A stretch of 64,000 nt of DNA from Pseudoalteromonas sp049257235 (GCF_049257235.1 NZ_JBMMUF010000001.1:1-64000); one strand, 5' to 3'. Numbered from the stretch's first letter, positions 8,146 through 17,567 are shown. Notes: generated by a model not told the origin, from the letters alone. Numbers and translations are program-made.

Positions 8146-9114
8146 ATGTCAAAGATTTATCAAGATAACTCGCAGTCTATCGGTAATACACCACTGGTTA
8201 AACTCAACCGCGTCACTTCTGGCAATGTGTACGCCAAAATTGAAGCCCGCAACCCGAGTTTCAGCGTTAAATGTCGTATTGGCGCATCAATGATTTGGGA
8301 AGCTGAAAAGTCTGGCCAACTCACTCAAGACAAAGAGCTTATTGAGCCAACTTCAGGGAATACGGGTATTGCACTTGCATTCGTTGCTGCATCTCGTGGT
8401 TACAAACTTACCCTTACAATGCCAAACACGATGAGCTTAGAGCGCCGCAAATTGCTTAAAGCCCTTGGAGCAAACCTTGTCTTAACCGAAGGTGCCAAAG
8501 GCATGAAGGGTGCGATAGAAGCGGCTAAAGAAATCCGCGACAGCAATCCTGAAAAATACATCTTGTTGCAGCAATTTGAAAACCCGGCGAACCCGAAGAT
8601 TCACTTTGAAACAACAGGCCCAGAAATCTTCGACGCAACTGATGGTGACATCGACTTCTTCGTAGCTGGTGTAGGTACTGGTGGTACTATTACTGGTGTC
8701 AGCCGTTACCTGAAAAACGAGAAAGGCCTAAATGTTAAATCTATTGCCGTAGAACCAGCAGACTCACCTGTGATCAGCCAAACCATGGCGGGTGAAGAAG
8801 TGAAACCTGGACCACACAAAATCCAAGGTATCGGTGCAGGGTTCATCCCAGGTAACCTAGATTTAGAAGTAATCGACGGTGTTGAGCTAGTAAGCAACGA
8901 AGAAGCTATTGAAATGGCTCATAACCTAATGAAAAACGAAGGTATCTTGGCTGGCATCTCATCTGGAGCAGCTGTTGCGGCAGCAAAACGCATCGCAGAG
9001 CGCCCAGAGAATGCGGATAAGAAAATTGTCGTTATATTGCCAAGTTCAGCTGAGCGCTACTTAACCAGCCCACTATTTGCTGATCAGTTTAGCGATCAGG
9101 AACTAGTACAGTAA
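8146..9114 (+). CDS. cysK: Cysteine synthase A (O-acetylserine sulfhydrylase)
   Basis: Joins sulfide to O-acetylserine to make cysteine; PLP enzyme, cytoplasmic. The 322 residues show the PLP lysine at Lys42 in NPSFSVKCRIG, the substrate loop TSGNTGIAL, the glycine-rich phosphate loop GTGGTITG (about 178) and the C-terminal SSGAA. Start set at ATG 8146, which has AGG about eight bases upstream; a TTG two codons earlier is less likely. The NPSFSVKCR form is that of CysK rather than CysM. Monocistronic with a terminator at 9141. Confidence 0.96.
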   Translation: MSKIYQDNSQSIGNTPLVKLNRVTSGNVYAKIEARNPSFSVKCRIGASMIWEAEKSGQLTQDKELIEPTSGNTGIALAFVAASRGYKLTLTMPNTMSLERRKLLKALGANLVLTEGAKGMKGAIEAAKEIRDSNPEKYILLQQFENPANPKIHFETTGPEIFDATDGDIDFFVAGVGTGGTITGVSRYLKNEKGLNVKSIAVEPADSPVISQTMAGEEVKPGPHKIQGIGAGFIPGNLDLEVIDGVELVSNEEAIEMAHNLMKNEGILAGISSGAAVAAAKRIAERPENADKKIVVILPSSAERYLTSPLFADQFSDQELVQ

Positions 9115-9140
9115 CAAAGCTAATTCTTTTTTCCTAAAAT

Positions 9141-9165
9141 AAAGGCGCGCTAGCGCCTTTTTCTT
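9141..9165 (+). terminator. Terminator after cysK
   Basis: AAAGGCGC (9141-9148), loop GCTA, GCGCCTTT (9153-9160), then T-rich sequence. Confidence 0.9.
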
Positions 9166-9225
9166 TACTTATAGCGCTAAAAATATCATCCTTTAGTACA
9201 GTTATTGGAGAATGAACTGTTTGCT

Positions 9226-9657
9226 ATGAGCCGACTACTTTTAATCGTATTAACCCTATTTCTAAGCGCCTGTGGCCAAGATGACAATATCACTGGTGAC
9301 CCTGATTCACCTGGTTACGTTGCGACCCAATACTTCTATGCCCTTTATAATCACAAAGACTTAGAGCGTGCGACCAAGTATGCTTCACCTAAACTCGCCC
9401 GCATCATGCGCTCTTATGGTACGGCATCACAGTTTGCTCGCAATCTCGTCAATATGCAGTTTGATGAAGTAGTCATTGAGCAGGACCGAACAGAAATGAG
9501 TATACGCCAACAATTTGGTGACCGAGCCACCATCAATCTAATCTTCACAGGTTATTTTCAGGGTAATAAGGTCGATGACATGCGCAGCGTAAAAATGGTA
9601 CGCGAAGGCGGAGACTGGATCATCACCGAAATTGTACCCGACCCATTCGGGCGATAG
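9226..9657 (+). CDS. Small lipoprotein with NTF2-like fold (hypothetical)
   Basis: A 143-residue predicted lipoprotein: N-terminus MSRLLLIVLTLFLSAC gives a type II signal with Cys16 as lipid attachment site. The mature part (about residues 28-143) has the helix-then-curved-sheet look of NTF2/DUF4878-like proteins (GYVATQYFYALYNHKDLE...GDWIITEIVPDPF). I do not recognise a specific function. Start chosen at ATG 9226 because it places the signal peptide at the N-terminus; GGAG lies 15 bases upstream, which is far, and TTG 9205 is an alternative. Stands alone between two terminators. Confidence 0.75.
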   Translation: MSRLLLIVLTLFLSACGQDDNITGDPDSPGYVATQYFYALYNHKDLERATKYASPKLARIMRSYGTASQFARNLVNMQFDEVVIEQDRTEMSIRQQFGDRATINLIFTGYFQGNKVDDMRSVKMVREGGDWIITEIVPDPFGR

Positions 9658-9731
9658 AAAAAAGCCTAACAAATACAGTGTATCTTTCGCGTGCAAAGAC
9701 TGACGTGCCGAAGCCAAGGTGAACATGACAC

Positions 9732-9767
9732 AAAAGGGCTATGAATCATAAATTCATAGCCCTTTTT
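9732..9767. terminator. Bidirectional terminator between the lipoprotein gene and fadE
   Basis: AAAAGGGCTATGAAT (9732-9746) pairs with ATTCATAGCCCTTTT (9752-9766), A-run on the left and T-run on the right, so it can work on both strands for the convergent genes. Confidence 0.9.
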
Positions 9768-9910
9768 CTGCAGATGTGTCTGAGGTAAATTGTGCTTACG
9801 CCCTAAGCCATACGAGGGAGCTGTGGGACGGTAGTCAGCTGAAAAACGCCCTATTGATTTGTTATCTAACCCGAAATTCGGCTAGTTACGGTATGACTGT
9901 AACGTCACCG

Positions 9911-12187
9911 TCACTTAAACGCCTCAGGAGAGAATACATCAACCGCTATCACTTGCTGTCGGAGCTCCTCAGCCTTGGTGAGTAAGCTAACCTGCTCGTC
10001 ATCTAACTTGCCTTTATCCTTGGCATCACTAATGAGTGCAGCCATGGTCAATCCGTTAATTTCTTTTTTACGTTTAAGTTTGTTGAGCACTTTATAGGCG
10101 CTGGCGGCGTCATGTTGTGCCTCCAGTGCCTGCTCTAGCACTTTTGTGCCGTTGTTTTCGTCAACGACACACAAATGCGTTAAACGCTCGCGAACAACAC
10201 CAATTTGTGTCATGTGCTTCGCCACCTGCTGAGCAATTTCGTCTTTTGGCATCTTAAAGTGGTTACCCAATGGCAACACAACAAGACGCAGCGCTGCGCG
10301 CATAAAGAAACCACCCACGTTATTAATAAACTCATCAAGCGCTTTAACACTTAGGTATAAACTACGCTCAACGGAATATTGCACAAACGGTAAGTCGGCA
10401 TGCTGATGCCCTTCATCTTCAAAACGCTTCAATACAGATGAGGCCAAATATAGGTGACTAAGCACATCACCTAATCGCGCAGAGAGCATCTCTTTACGCT
10501 TCAACTCACCGCCAAAACGCAGCATGGCAATATCAGAACAAAATGCCAATGCGCGCGAGATGCGCCCCAAGTAACGATAATAATGCGCTGTTGGCCCCGC
10601 TACAGGTGAGCTTGCAAAATGACTTCGCGTTAACGCATGAACAAATGCCATAGCACCATTGTTTGCGCTGTAGAGCATATGTTGACACAGTAATGGGTCA
10701 AACTCTTTTACCGCTTTTTCACTGTCTTCCATACCTGCGCATAGCATTTCTTTGATCACAAAAGGATGACAGCGAATAGCCCCTTGGCCGAATATCATCA
10801 GGTTACGCGTAAGAATATTCGCGCCTTCAACAGTAATGGAAACCGGCGTGCCCATGTAACAACTCGCAAGGTAGTTGGTAGGGCCCATCTGAATACCTTT
10901 ACCTGCATGAATATCAAGCGCATCGTTAATAGTCTGGCGACCCATTTCAGTCATGTGGTATTTGGCAATAGCGGTGATCACTGACGGGCTGAGTTTTTGG
11001 TCAATGGCGGTTGCTGTGAGCACTCTCGCTGCTTCTAATTGATAGGTTAAAGCCCCAATACGCGCTAACGCTTCTTGAATCCCCTCAAACTCAGCAATAG
11101 GCACACCAAATTGCTGGCGAAGCGCTGCATATGCACCACTGGTTCGTGCACTTAAATGACCGGTGGCGGTGCTTAGTGCGGGTAGCGAGATACCCCGCCC
11201 CGCTGATAAACACTCAACCAACATACGCCAACCATTACCAGCTTGTACCTCGCCGCCGATAATCCAATCAAGAGGAATAAACACATCTTCACCATGGGTT
11301 GTACCATTTAGAAAACCCATATTCATCGGCTTGTGGCGATCGCCCGTTTGCACACCGGGATGAGAAGTTGGAATAAGCGCACAGGTAATACCAATGTTCT
11401 TTTTTGAACCCAATAATCCATCAGGGTCAAACATCTTAAAAGCCAACCCAAGCACCGTCGCTTTAGGTGCAAGCGTGATATAGCGTTTTGACCAATTTAA
11501 ACGCAAGCCCAGCACTTCTTTACCGTCATGTTTGCCCTTACAGACTATACCCGTATCTGGGATTGCGCCTGCATCAGAGCCCGCGTCCGGCGCAGTCAAC
11601 GCAAAGCACGGTAATTCTTCACCACAAGCCAATTTGGGTAACCAGTAATTTTGTTGCTCAAGGGTACCGTAATGAAGCAGTAACTCTGCTGGACCTAGGC
11701 TGTTTGGCACCATAACCGTGACCGCAGCACTGAGGCTTTTGGTAGCAATTTTGGCCACAATGGTTGAATTAGCGAGCGCTGAAAACTCTCGACCGCCCTT
11801 GTCTTTTGGGATGATGAGGGCAAAAAAGCCCTCATCTTTTAGGTATTGCCATACCTCCTCACTCATATCTTGATTGCGAGTAATTTCCTCATCATTGAGC
11901 ATGCTGCATAAGGTATTGACTTGGTTATCGATAAAGTCGCGCTCATCTGCACTTAAGCGTGTTGTGGCATATTGGTGTAATGTGTGCCAATTAGGTTTAC
12001 CACTAAAAAGTTCACCATCCCACCAAATGTCGCCCGCTTCCATGGCATCACGTTCGGTTTCTGATAACGGTGGCAGGGCCTTTTTAAACCAGTGAAACAC
12101 GGGCCGAGTCACAATATTCATACGAATATCACGCACCGAAAGCACCACGACGATGGCAACGATAATCAGTAAAACTAACCAACTCAT
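9911..12187 (-). CDS. fadE: Acyl-CoA dehydrogenase FadE
   Basis: First step of fatty-acid beta-oxidation, oxidising acyl-CoA to trans-2-enoyl-CoA with FAD. The 758 residues are the long FadE form: a hydrophobic N-terminal segment (LVLLIIVAIVVVLSV, residues 4-18) that probably ties it to the membrane, then the acyl-CoA dehydrogenase N-terminal, middle (ALTAPDAGSDAG, about 196) and C-terminal domains, and the extra FadE C-terminal domain. The segment around IHAGKGIQMG belongs to the C-terminal catalytic part. E. coli FadE is 814 residues, so this is slightly short. No neighbour belongs to the pathway. Confidence 0.95.
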   Translation of the reverse strand: MSWLVLLIIVAIVVVLSVRDIRMNIVTRPVFHWFKKALPPLSETERDAMEAGDIWWDGELFSGKPNWHTLHQYATTRLSADERDFIDNQVNTLCSMLNDEEITRNQDMSEEVWQYLKDEGFFALIIPKDKGGREFSALANSTIVAKIATKSLSAAVTVMVPNSLGPAELLLHYGTLEQQNYWLPKLACGEELPCFALTAPDAGSDAGAIPDTGIVCKGKHDGKEVLGLRLNWSKRYITLAPKATVLGLAFKMFDPDGLLGSKKNIGITCALIPTSHPGVQTGDRHKPMNMGFLNGTTHGEDVFIPLDWIIGGEVQAGNGWRMLVECLSAGRGISLPALSTATGHLSARTSGAYAALRQQFGVPIAEFEGIQEALARIGALTYQLEAARVLTATAIDQKLSPSVITAIAKYHMTEMGRQTINDALDIHAGKGIQMGPTNYLASCYMGTPVSITVEGANILTRNLMIFGQGAIRCHPFVIKEMLCAGMEDSEKAVKEFDPLLCQHMLYSANNGAMAFVHALTRSHFASSPVAGPTAHYYRYLGRISRALAFCSDIAMLRFGGELKRKEMLSARLGDVLSHLYLASSVLKRFEDEGHQHADLPFVQYSVERSLYLSVKALDEFINNVGGFFMRAALRLVVLPLGNHFKMPKDEIAQQVAKHMTQIGVVRERLTHLCVVDENNGTKVLEQALEAQHDAASAYKVLNKLKRKKEINGLTMAALISDAKDKGKLDDEQVSLLTKAEELRQQVIAVDVFSPEAFK

Positions 12188-12234
12188 TTTTCTATTCCTT
12201 GATACTTGTACCTTGCAATCAGTATGGACGAACC

Positions 12235-12267
12235 ATCAAGATTTACAATCATTTGCGTCATCTTGAT
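12235..12267. other. Spaced inverted repeat upstream of fadE
   Basis: ATCAAGAT (12235-12242) and ATCTTGAT (12260-12267) are exact reverse complements separated by 17 bases, within the fadE/dipeptidase divergent region. Could be operator half-sites or a weak hairpin; no regulator is implied by the sequence alone. Confidence 0.3.
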
Positions 12268-12424
12268 TGTACCAATTCGTGTCTAATTGCTATCATTTCG
12301 CCATCCTTGCAAAAGCACCATGCCTTTGCACTGAGGTGAATGTTTATAACGTCACCAACTGGGTGTGCGCATACGCATTCCTCAGTTAACGCAATAATAA
12401 AAGACAACAACAAAAGGAAGACTC

Positions 12425-14275
12425 ATGACCGTTTTACCATTTAAGCCACGCTTAAGTGCCTTGCTTGTCTGCGCCACGTTAGGCTTAGCAGCATGCTCTG
12501 AGCAACAGGTGTCAAACGAACAACCAAGCGCAAGTGCAACACAAGCCAAAGTAACAGCGGCTGATGCACAAGCATTTCTAGATAAAACAGAACAAGAACT
12601 GACTGCGCTATACCTTGAAGCAAGTCGTGCCGAGTGGATTTATGCCAATTTCATCACTCACGACACGGCTGAGCTTTCGGCTGAGGTCAATCGCAAGATG
12701 ACCCAAAGCGTTGTTCGCCTTGCTAATGAAGCGGCAAAGTTTGATAACGTAGAGCTTGATTATGATGCTCGTCGTAAACTCGATAAGCTAAAGCTGGCGC
12801 TTACCCTTCCTGCCCCACAAGATGCAGAGAAAACAGCTAAATTATCACAGCTTGTAGCTGAGCTAGGTGGTTTATACGGCAAAGGAAAATACTGTAAAGA
12901 CGATGGTACCTGCTTAAGCCTAGGTGACATGACTGCCAAAATGGCAACCAGCCGCGACTACAACGAACTATTAGATTTATGGCAAGGCTGGCGTCAAGTA
13001 TCTAAGCCTATGCGTCCTTTATATGAGCAACAGGTTGCGCTGACCAATGAAGGTGCTAAAGAATTAGGTTACGCCGACACGGGTGCGATGTGGCGCAGCA
13101 AATACGATATGCCAGCGGATGATTTTGCTAATGAACTTGATCGTATTTGGGGCCAAGTAAAACCTTTGTATGACTCACTGCATTGCCATGTACGTGCCAA
13201 GCTTGGTGAAAAATATGGCGAAGATAAAGTGCCTCAAGACCAGCCTATCCCTGCACACCTATTGGGCAACATGTGGGCACAAACATGGGGCAATATTTAC
13301 GACCTCGTGGCACCTGAAAACGCGGATCCAGGCTACGATGTCACTGAGCTGCTTGCCAAGCACAACTACGACGAAATCAAAATGGTAAAAGGTGCTGAGA
13401 AGTTCTTCACCTCAATGGGCTTTGAACCACTACCAGAGACATTCTACGAGCGCTCATTGTTCACCAAACCTCAAGACCGTGATGTGCAGTGTCATGCATC
13501 GGCATGGAACATTGATAGCAAAGACGACTTACGCATTAAGATGTGTATTCAACGCACAGGCGAAGAATTCGCGGTGATCCACCACGAGTTAGGACATAAC
13601 TTCTATCAACGTGCTTACAACACACAACCACTTTACTACCAAGAAAGTGCCAACGACGGTTTCCACGAAGCAATTGGTGACACCATTGCTCTGTCAGTTA
13701 CTCCGGCGTACTTGAAAGAAATTGGCCTACTTGATGAAGTGCCAGATGAGTCAAAAGACATTGGCTTGTTGATGCGTATGGCGATGGACAAAGTCGCTTT
13801 CATCCCGTTTGGTTTGTTAGTGGATCAATGGCGTTGGAAAGTGTTCTCGGGTGAAATTACGCCAGCAGAGTATAACAAAGCATGGTGGGAATTACGTGAG
13901 AAATACCAAGGTGTTCAAGCACCTATCGCGCGTAGCGAAGAAGACTTCGACCCAGGTGCAAAATACCACGTACCAGGTAACACACCTTACACTCGCTATT
14001 TCTTAGCACATATCCTGCAATTTGATTTCCACCGTAGCTTGTGTGAAATCGCAGGTAATGAAGAAGCCATCCACCGCTGCTCTGTTTATAATTCAAAAGA
14101 AGCGGGTGAAAAGCTCAATGCGATGTTGGAAATGGGCTCGAGTCGTCCATGGCAAGAAGCCCTTGCAACCATTACTGGTAAACAAGAGATGGACGCAACA
14201 GCAATACTCGATTACTTTGCGCCACTTCAAGCATACCTAGACGAGCAAAACAAAGGCCGCCAATGTGGCTGGTAA
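12425..14275 (+). CDS. M2-family peptidyl-dipeptidase (ACE-like lipoprotein)
   Basis: A 616-residue zinc metallopeptidase of family M2 (angiotensin-converting-enzyme type), expected to remove C-terminal dipeptides from peptides outside the cytoplasm. The N-terminus has a lipoprotein signal with lipobox LAAC (Cys24). The zinc motif HELGH is at residues 387-391, followed by the downstream zinc-ligand Glu in the GFHEAIGD segment; the region YNTQPLYYQESANDGFHE is typical of M2. Length fits bacterial ACE homologues. Monocistronic with its own terminator. Its natural substrate is unknown; peptide scavenging is an inference. Confidence 0.93.
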   Translation: MTVLPFKPRLSALLVCATLGLAACSEQQVSNEQPSASATQAKVTAADAQAFLDKTEQELTALYLEASRAEWIYANFITHDTAELSAEVNRKMTQSVVRLANEAAKFDNVELDYDARRKLDKLKLALTLPAPQDAEKTAKLSQLVAELGGLYGKGKYCKDDGTCLSLGDMTAKMATSRDYNELLDLWQGWRQVSKPMRPLYEQQVALTNEGAKELGYADTGAMWRSKYDMPADDFANELDRIWGQVKPLYDSLHCHVRAKLGEKYGEDKVPQDQPIPAHLLGNMWAQTWGNIYDLVAPENADPGYDVTELLAKHNYDEIKMVKGAEKFFTSMGFEPLPETFYERSLFTKPQDRDVQCHASAWNIDSKDDLRIKMCIQRTGEEFAVIHHELGHNFYQRAYNTQPLYYQESANDGFHEAIGDTIALSVTPAYLKEIGLLDEVPDESKDIGLLMRMAMDKVAFIPFGLLVDQWRWKVFSGEITPAEYNKAWWELREKYQGVQAPIARSEEDFDPGAKYHVPGNTPYTRYFLAHILQFDFHRSLCEIAGNEEAIHRCSVYNSKEAGEKLNAMLEMGSSRPWQEALATITGKQEMDATAILDYFAPLQAYLDEQNKGRQCGW

Positions 14276-14291
14276 TGTTTAGCTGATATGT

Positions 14292-14317
14292 AAAAGCCGC
14301 TCAAAAGCGGCTTTTTT
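14292..14317 (+). terminator. Terminator after the dipeptidase gene
   Basis: AAAAGCCGCT (14292-14301), loop CAAA, AGCGGCTTTT (14306-14315) and further T. The A-run on the left lets it also serve the convergent porin gene. Confidence 0.9.
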
Positions 14318-14335
14318 ATTTATCTATGTCTTGGC

Positions 14336-15127
14336 TTAGAACTGGGCTGTGACTTTCACGTAATATTGGTCATCATTGCCATAATCAGCGTTATTTGAGT
14401 AACCTGCTGTGAGCGCAAAGTTCTTAGTAAAATAGTGTTGTACGCCAAAACCATAGTTTTCGTCATCGCTTATGTGTGCAAATATCGATGTCGCTTCGCT
14501 GAAATAGTAATTCGCGCCCAACATCCAATCATTCCCCGCACCTTCAGTATCTAAAATAGTTGCTTCGAGAGCCAGATAATGACCATTTTGTAGCTCAGTA
14601 AAATACTTTGCACTAAATTCGCGATAATCCAAGTCATCACCCACACGCGCAGTGAATCCTAGGTAATCAGTCGCGTTCAATTGATGGTTATATTGGCCAG
14701 AAACTAAGTACAACTCATCGCTGCCATCGTAGTCTATGCGCTCTAATTTAACGAGCAAATCAGGGTTAAATAAGTAACCAACACTCACTGTGTTGCCATC
14801 AAAGTAACCAAAACCATCAAAATCAAATTCTTCATATGATGCGCCGATGACAAAGTTTTCAACGAAATATTCGCCACCTACATTGAAGCCAGAAGTATCA
14901 TCACCTTCGGCTAATCCACCAAATACGTTTGTGGTTTTATTGATATAGTCGAATTGGTCCCACGGGCCCAAGACCTTTTTGGGGGCAAAGTAGTATTTGC
15001 TCTGCATTGAATAATAGTTATTGGAATCAGCGTGAAGGTATTCAAAATCAGTAATTGATTGGTAAGACTGCGCAGCGGCAACGCCCGAGAATAATACTGA
15101 AGCAATAGCAAGTGATAGCTTTTTCAT
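14336..15127 (-). CDS. Porin-like outer-membrane beta-barrel protein
   Basis: A 263-residue outer-membrane protein. MKKLSLAIASVLFSGVAAAQ is a clear Sec signal peptide (cleavage after about residue 19). The rest alternates polar and aromatic residues in strands and ends in the barrel signature YYVKVTAQF with a terminal Phe. Rich in Asp, Asn, Tyr and Gly. It resembles small putative porins of Alteromonadales; the solute is unknown. The open frame extends in-frame to 15262 but the signal peptide fixes the start at 15127. An unusual palindrome of about 100 bp lies just upstream. Confidence 0.85.
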   Translation of the reverse strand: MKKLSLAIASVLFSGVAAAQSYQSITDFEYLHADSNNYYSMQSKYYFAPKKVLGPWDQFDYINKTTNVFGGLAEGDDTSGFNVGGEYFVENFVIGASYEEFDFDGFGYFDGNTVSVGYLFNPDLLVKLERIDYDGSDELYLVSGQYNHQLNATDYLGFTARVGDDLDYREFSAKYFTELQNGHYLALEATILDTEGAGNDWMLGANYYFSEATSIFAHISDDENYGFGVQHYFTKNFALTAGYSNNADYGNDDQYYVKVTAQF

Positions 15128-15154
15128 AAAAGATGTCCCTATATCTAACAAAAG

Positions 15155-15254
15155 ACAGCGCCATTGGGATATTTTGTCTGCGTTATCACCTGACTTACAT
15201 AGAATAACTATGCGACGCAGGCTCTGCCTTGCCCAAATCCCCAACAGCTGCTGT
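15155..15254. repeat. Nested imperfect palindrome of about 100 bp upstream of the porin gene
   Basis: Four pairs of arms nest in register: ACAGC (15155-15159) with GCTGT (15250-15254); TTGGGAT (15164-15170) with ATCCCCAA (15237-15244, one extra C); CTGCGT (15178-15183) with ACGCAG (15215-15220); CATAG (15198-15202) with CTATG (15208-15212) around AATAA. The whole could fold as one interrupted hairpin. It looks like a REP- or MITE-type unit; only one copy was noticed in this window, so its being a dispersed repeat is inference. Confidence 0.5.
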
Positions 15255-15370
15255 AAAAACAAACAGCAAAGGTCAATAAGTCCTTGCGCTGATGGAGTGA
15301 ATTATAACTTAACTAAAGCGCTGATCTAATTAGTTAAATGTTATAAATTGTTAGATATAGGTACACTTTT

Positions 15371-15745
15371 TTACAAAGCGAATTTTGACAGTATGCGATA
15401 TACCTCGTTGATGTTGTCTCCGCGTTTGAAGTTTTTAGTTAAAGGCGAAGTGTCAGATCCAATCCAAATTTTAAGCTCTGCATCCATATCGAAATGCCCA
15501 GCACTTTCTTTTGAGAACTTGGTGATTTTGCCATAAGGAATACTCAACACTTCCACTTTAGAGCCCGTCACACCTTGTTTATCAACCAAGATTAAGCGCT
15601 TATTGGTAAATAAAAACAAATCGCGAATAACCTTGTAGGCTTTTTCTAAGTTCTCTTCTGGCGCGAGGATTTCCTCAAGCAGCGCTTCAATTTCTTGCGC
15701 ATTAACTTCACTGGCATTGCCCATTAATCCACTTAGCAGTCCCAT
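15371..15745 (-). CDS. PH-domain protein (bacterial pleckstrin-homology type)
   Basis: A 124-residue soluble protein without signal peptide. The core (about residues 40-124) matches the bacterial PH-domain pattern: LFLFTNKRLILVDKQG, SIPYGKITKFSKE, DAELKIWIG, and a final helix. Such proteins are often found with unknown targets. Its start at ATG 15745 follows directly (two-base gap) on the ABC ATPase gene, so it is the third gene of that operon and may regulate or assist the exporter. The longer frame upstream overlaps the ATPase gene and is not needed. Confidence 0.82.
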   Translation of the reverse strand: MGLLSGLMGNASEVNAQEIEALLEEILAPEENLEKAYKVIRDLFLFTNKRLILVDKQGVTGSKVEVLSIPYGKITKFSKESAGHFDMDAELKIWIGSDTSPLTKNFKRGDNINEVYRILSKFAL

Positions 15746-15747
15746 TG

Positions 15748-16659
15748 TTACCCTCCATTTGCAAATAATTGGTTTTCTAATGTATGGCCATTGACTAGTG
15801 CACGATATTGCCAATTATGTTGATGACACAATTGCAGTATTTGAATATCCATGGCATCTGTGGCTTGTCCCTGATTATAGCCAATAACAAATTCATTTCG
15901 TTGACTATTACTCACCTCAACAACCGACTCTAACGCTTCTAGTTTTGCTAACACGCCCTCTCCTTGGTCGCGAAGCTGCAAGGTCAAGTAGCGCACCTGA
16001 GCGGTGTCTTTATGCAGTTCATGAGTGACCAATTTGCCTTTTTGCAAATATAAAACCCGGTCACACAAACGTTCTAACTCAGATAAGTCATGCGAGCTAA
16101 GCACAAAGGTCGTTTGCTCGCTCAAGCCACTGACTAACTCGCGTATCGCTCGGGCATTAACGGGATCGAGTCCTGCTGTCGCCTCATCCAGCATCACTAA
16201 TTTAGGGGAGCCTATCAGCGCTTGGGCAATGCATACGCGTTTTTTCATCCCATGCGACAACTCATTCGGGCGGCTACTGTTGGTATCTGCCAAATCAACC
16301 AGTTCTAGTACACGCTGAGTTTCTAACTTGGCTTGCTTGGCTGAAAATCCTTGCAGGCGCGCAAATAAGTTTAATTGTTCACCTACACTAAAATCAGGGC
16401 TCAGCAATGCATCTTGCGGCAATGCACTCAACCGTCCAAATAAGGCAGCATTGCCTGGCTTATGACCCAGTACTTTAATGCTACCCTTGCTTGGTTGTAG
16501 ATAACCGCAAATCAAACTAAAAAGGGTCGTTTTACCTGCGCCATTAGGGCCCACTAACGCAATGGGTTTGCCTGCTTCAAGCTCAATATTGACATCACAC
16601 AATGCTTGTTTGCTGCCAAAGTAGTGGCTGACATTTTTTGCCTCGATTAACAGACTCAT
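15748..16659 (-). CDS. ABC transporter ATP-binding protein
   Basis: A 303-residue ABC ATPase. Walker A GPNGAGKTT (about 37-45), Q-loop around ALPQDALL, signature LSHGMKKRV (slightly divergent from LSGGQ), Walker B KLVMLDEATAGLD and the switch His in SSHDLSELERLCD are all present, then a C-terminal tail of about 90 residues as in DrrA/CcmA-type exporters. It overlaps the permease gene upstream by four bases (ATGA), which shows translational coupling. Likely exports or flips a small molecule; the substrate is unknown. Confidence 0.92.
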   Translation of the reverse strand: MSLLIEAKNVSHYFGSKQALCDVNIELEAGKPIALVGPNGAGKTTLFSLICGYLQPSKGSIKVLGHKPGNAALFGRLSALPQDALLSPDFSVGEQLNLFARLQGFSAKQAKLETQRVLELVDLADTNSSRPNELSHGMKKRVCIAQALIGSPKLVMLDEATAGLDPVNARAIRELVSGLSEQTTFVLSSHDLSELERLCDRVLYLQKGKLVTHELHKDTAQVRYLTLQLRDQGEGVLAKLEALESVVEVSNSQRNEFVIGYNQGQATDAMDIQILQLCHQHNWQYRALVNGHTLENQLFANGG

Positions 16660-17465
16660 ATACTACCTCGCTGAAACTTCCAAAAACCTAACGCTAAGAA
16701 CAATGCAGACTGTATTAAAGGCCAAATTACAGCACTGACCATATCAGGGCGCAGTGTAACGATTTGATCCATAGGCTCACCGGGGAACAGGTAATCAAAA
16801 AACACAGGCAATCCTAATTTCACTTGCAGCAAAGTAACAATGAGCATGCCAATGGTGTAGAGCAAAATGGTATAAATCAGCGCCATTCTAGCGCTTCGCG
16901 CCACCGTATTTAGCAACGACATTAGCGCTATGAAAGGCATTAGATTAACAAGCAATAATAACTCAAACTGCACAGCATGATTGAGCGCATCATCAAGTGC
17001 TGTCATATCGCGCAGCGCAACAAGAATAATGGCACCACATAAACTAATAGCAATGAGAGCTGCCGTGCTCAAACAGTGTCCTAAAAAGCGCCCCAGTACG
17101 ATTTCCAAGCGCGTTGCACGTAAGGAGATAAAGCGCAGCGTACCGCGCTCGCGATCACTGACAAATTGGTCACTGCATAAATAAATAATAAACGGTGGAA
17201 AGGTCACCGAGGCAATGAGCACATACACGGTCATTTCAGCATCGGGCCAGCGCAACATGCTCTGAATTCCAAGGTTACCAAAAACCACCATGACAAATTG
17301 TTCAAAGTCTGGGTTCGCTAAGATAGACACGGCTTCATACACGCCATAGCGATATATCATCAACCATACTAGAGCAAAAGCCAGCAGTGCTAGCCATGCT
17401 TTTTTAGTGAGAAAGTGCCGCGCCAATTCAAATTTCATCAGCTGCACTATCCGTAATGCATTCAT
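16656..17465 (-). CDS. ABC transporter permease (ABC-2 type)
   Basis: A 269-residue membrane protein with about six hydrophobic segments. The stretch CSDQFVSDRERGTLRFISLRATRLEIVLGRFLGH is typical of ABC-2 permeases: a cytoplasmic coupling region with E/R-G-T-L before a helix. First gene of the three-gene operon permease-ATPase-PH protein, with a good ribosome site (TAAGGAAAA) before ATG 17465. It pairs with the ATPase to form an exporter of unknown substrate. Confidence 0.88.
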   Translation of the reverse strand: MNALRIVQLMKFELARHFLTKKAWLALLAFALVWLMIYRYGVYEAVSILANPDFEQFVMVVFGNLGIQSMLRWPDAEMTVYVLIASVTFPPFIIYLCSDQFVSDRERGTLRFISLRATRLEIVLGRFLGHCLSTAALIAISLCGAIILVALRDMTALDDALNHAVQFELLLLVNLMPFIALMSLLNTVARSARMALIYTILLYTIGMLIVTLLQVKLGLPVFFDYLFPGEPMDQIVTLRPDMVSAVIWPLIQSALFLALGFWKFQRGSI

Positions 17466-17518
17466 TTGATTTTCCTTATTATTGTTACTGCTATTACTTG
17501 TCTTTACTCACTATAAAT

Positions 17519-17547
17519 GAAAAAAGCGCTCAAAAGTATGAGCGCTT
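17519..17547 (-). terminator. Terminator after metC
   Basis: On the minus strand AAGCGCTCA (17547-17539), loop TACTTT, TGAGCGCTT (17532-17524), then a T-run to 17519. Separates metC from the ABC operon. Confidence 0.88.
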
Positions 17548-17567
17548 GTAAAAAGATGTTTCTGGGA

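Noticed and set aside
15128..15262. In-frame extension of the porin through the palindrome
   Set aside because: The Sec signal peptide begins at 15127, and an extra 45 residues before it would make no sense for export.
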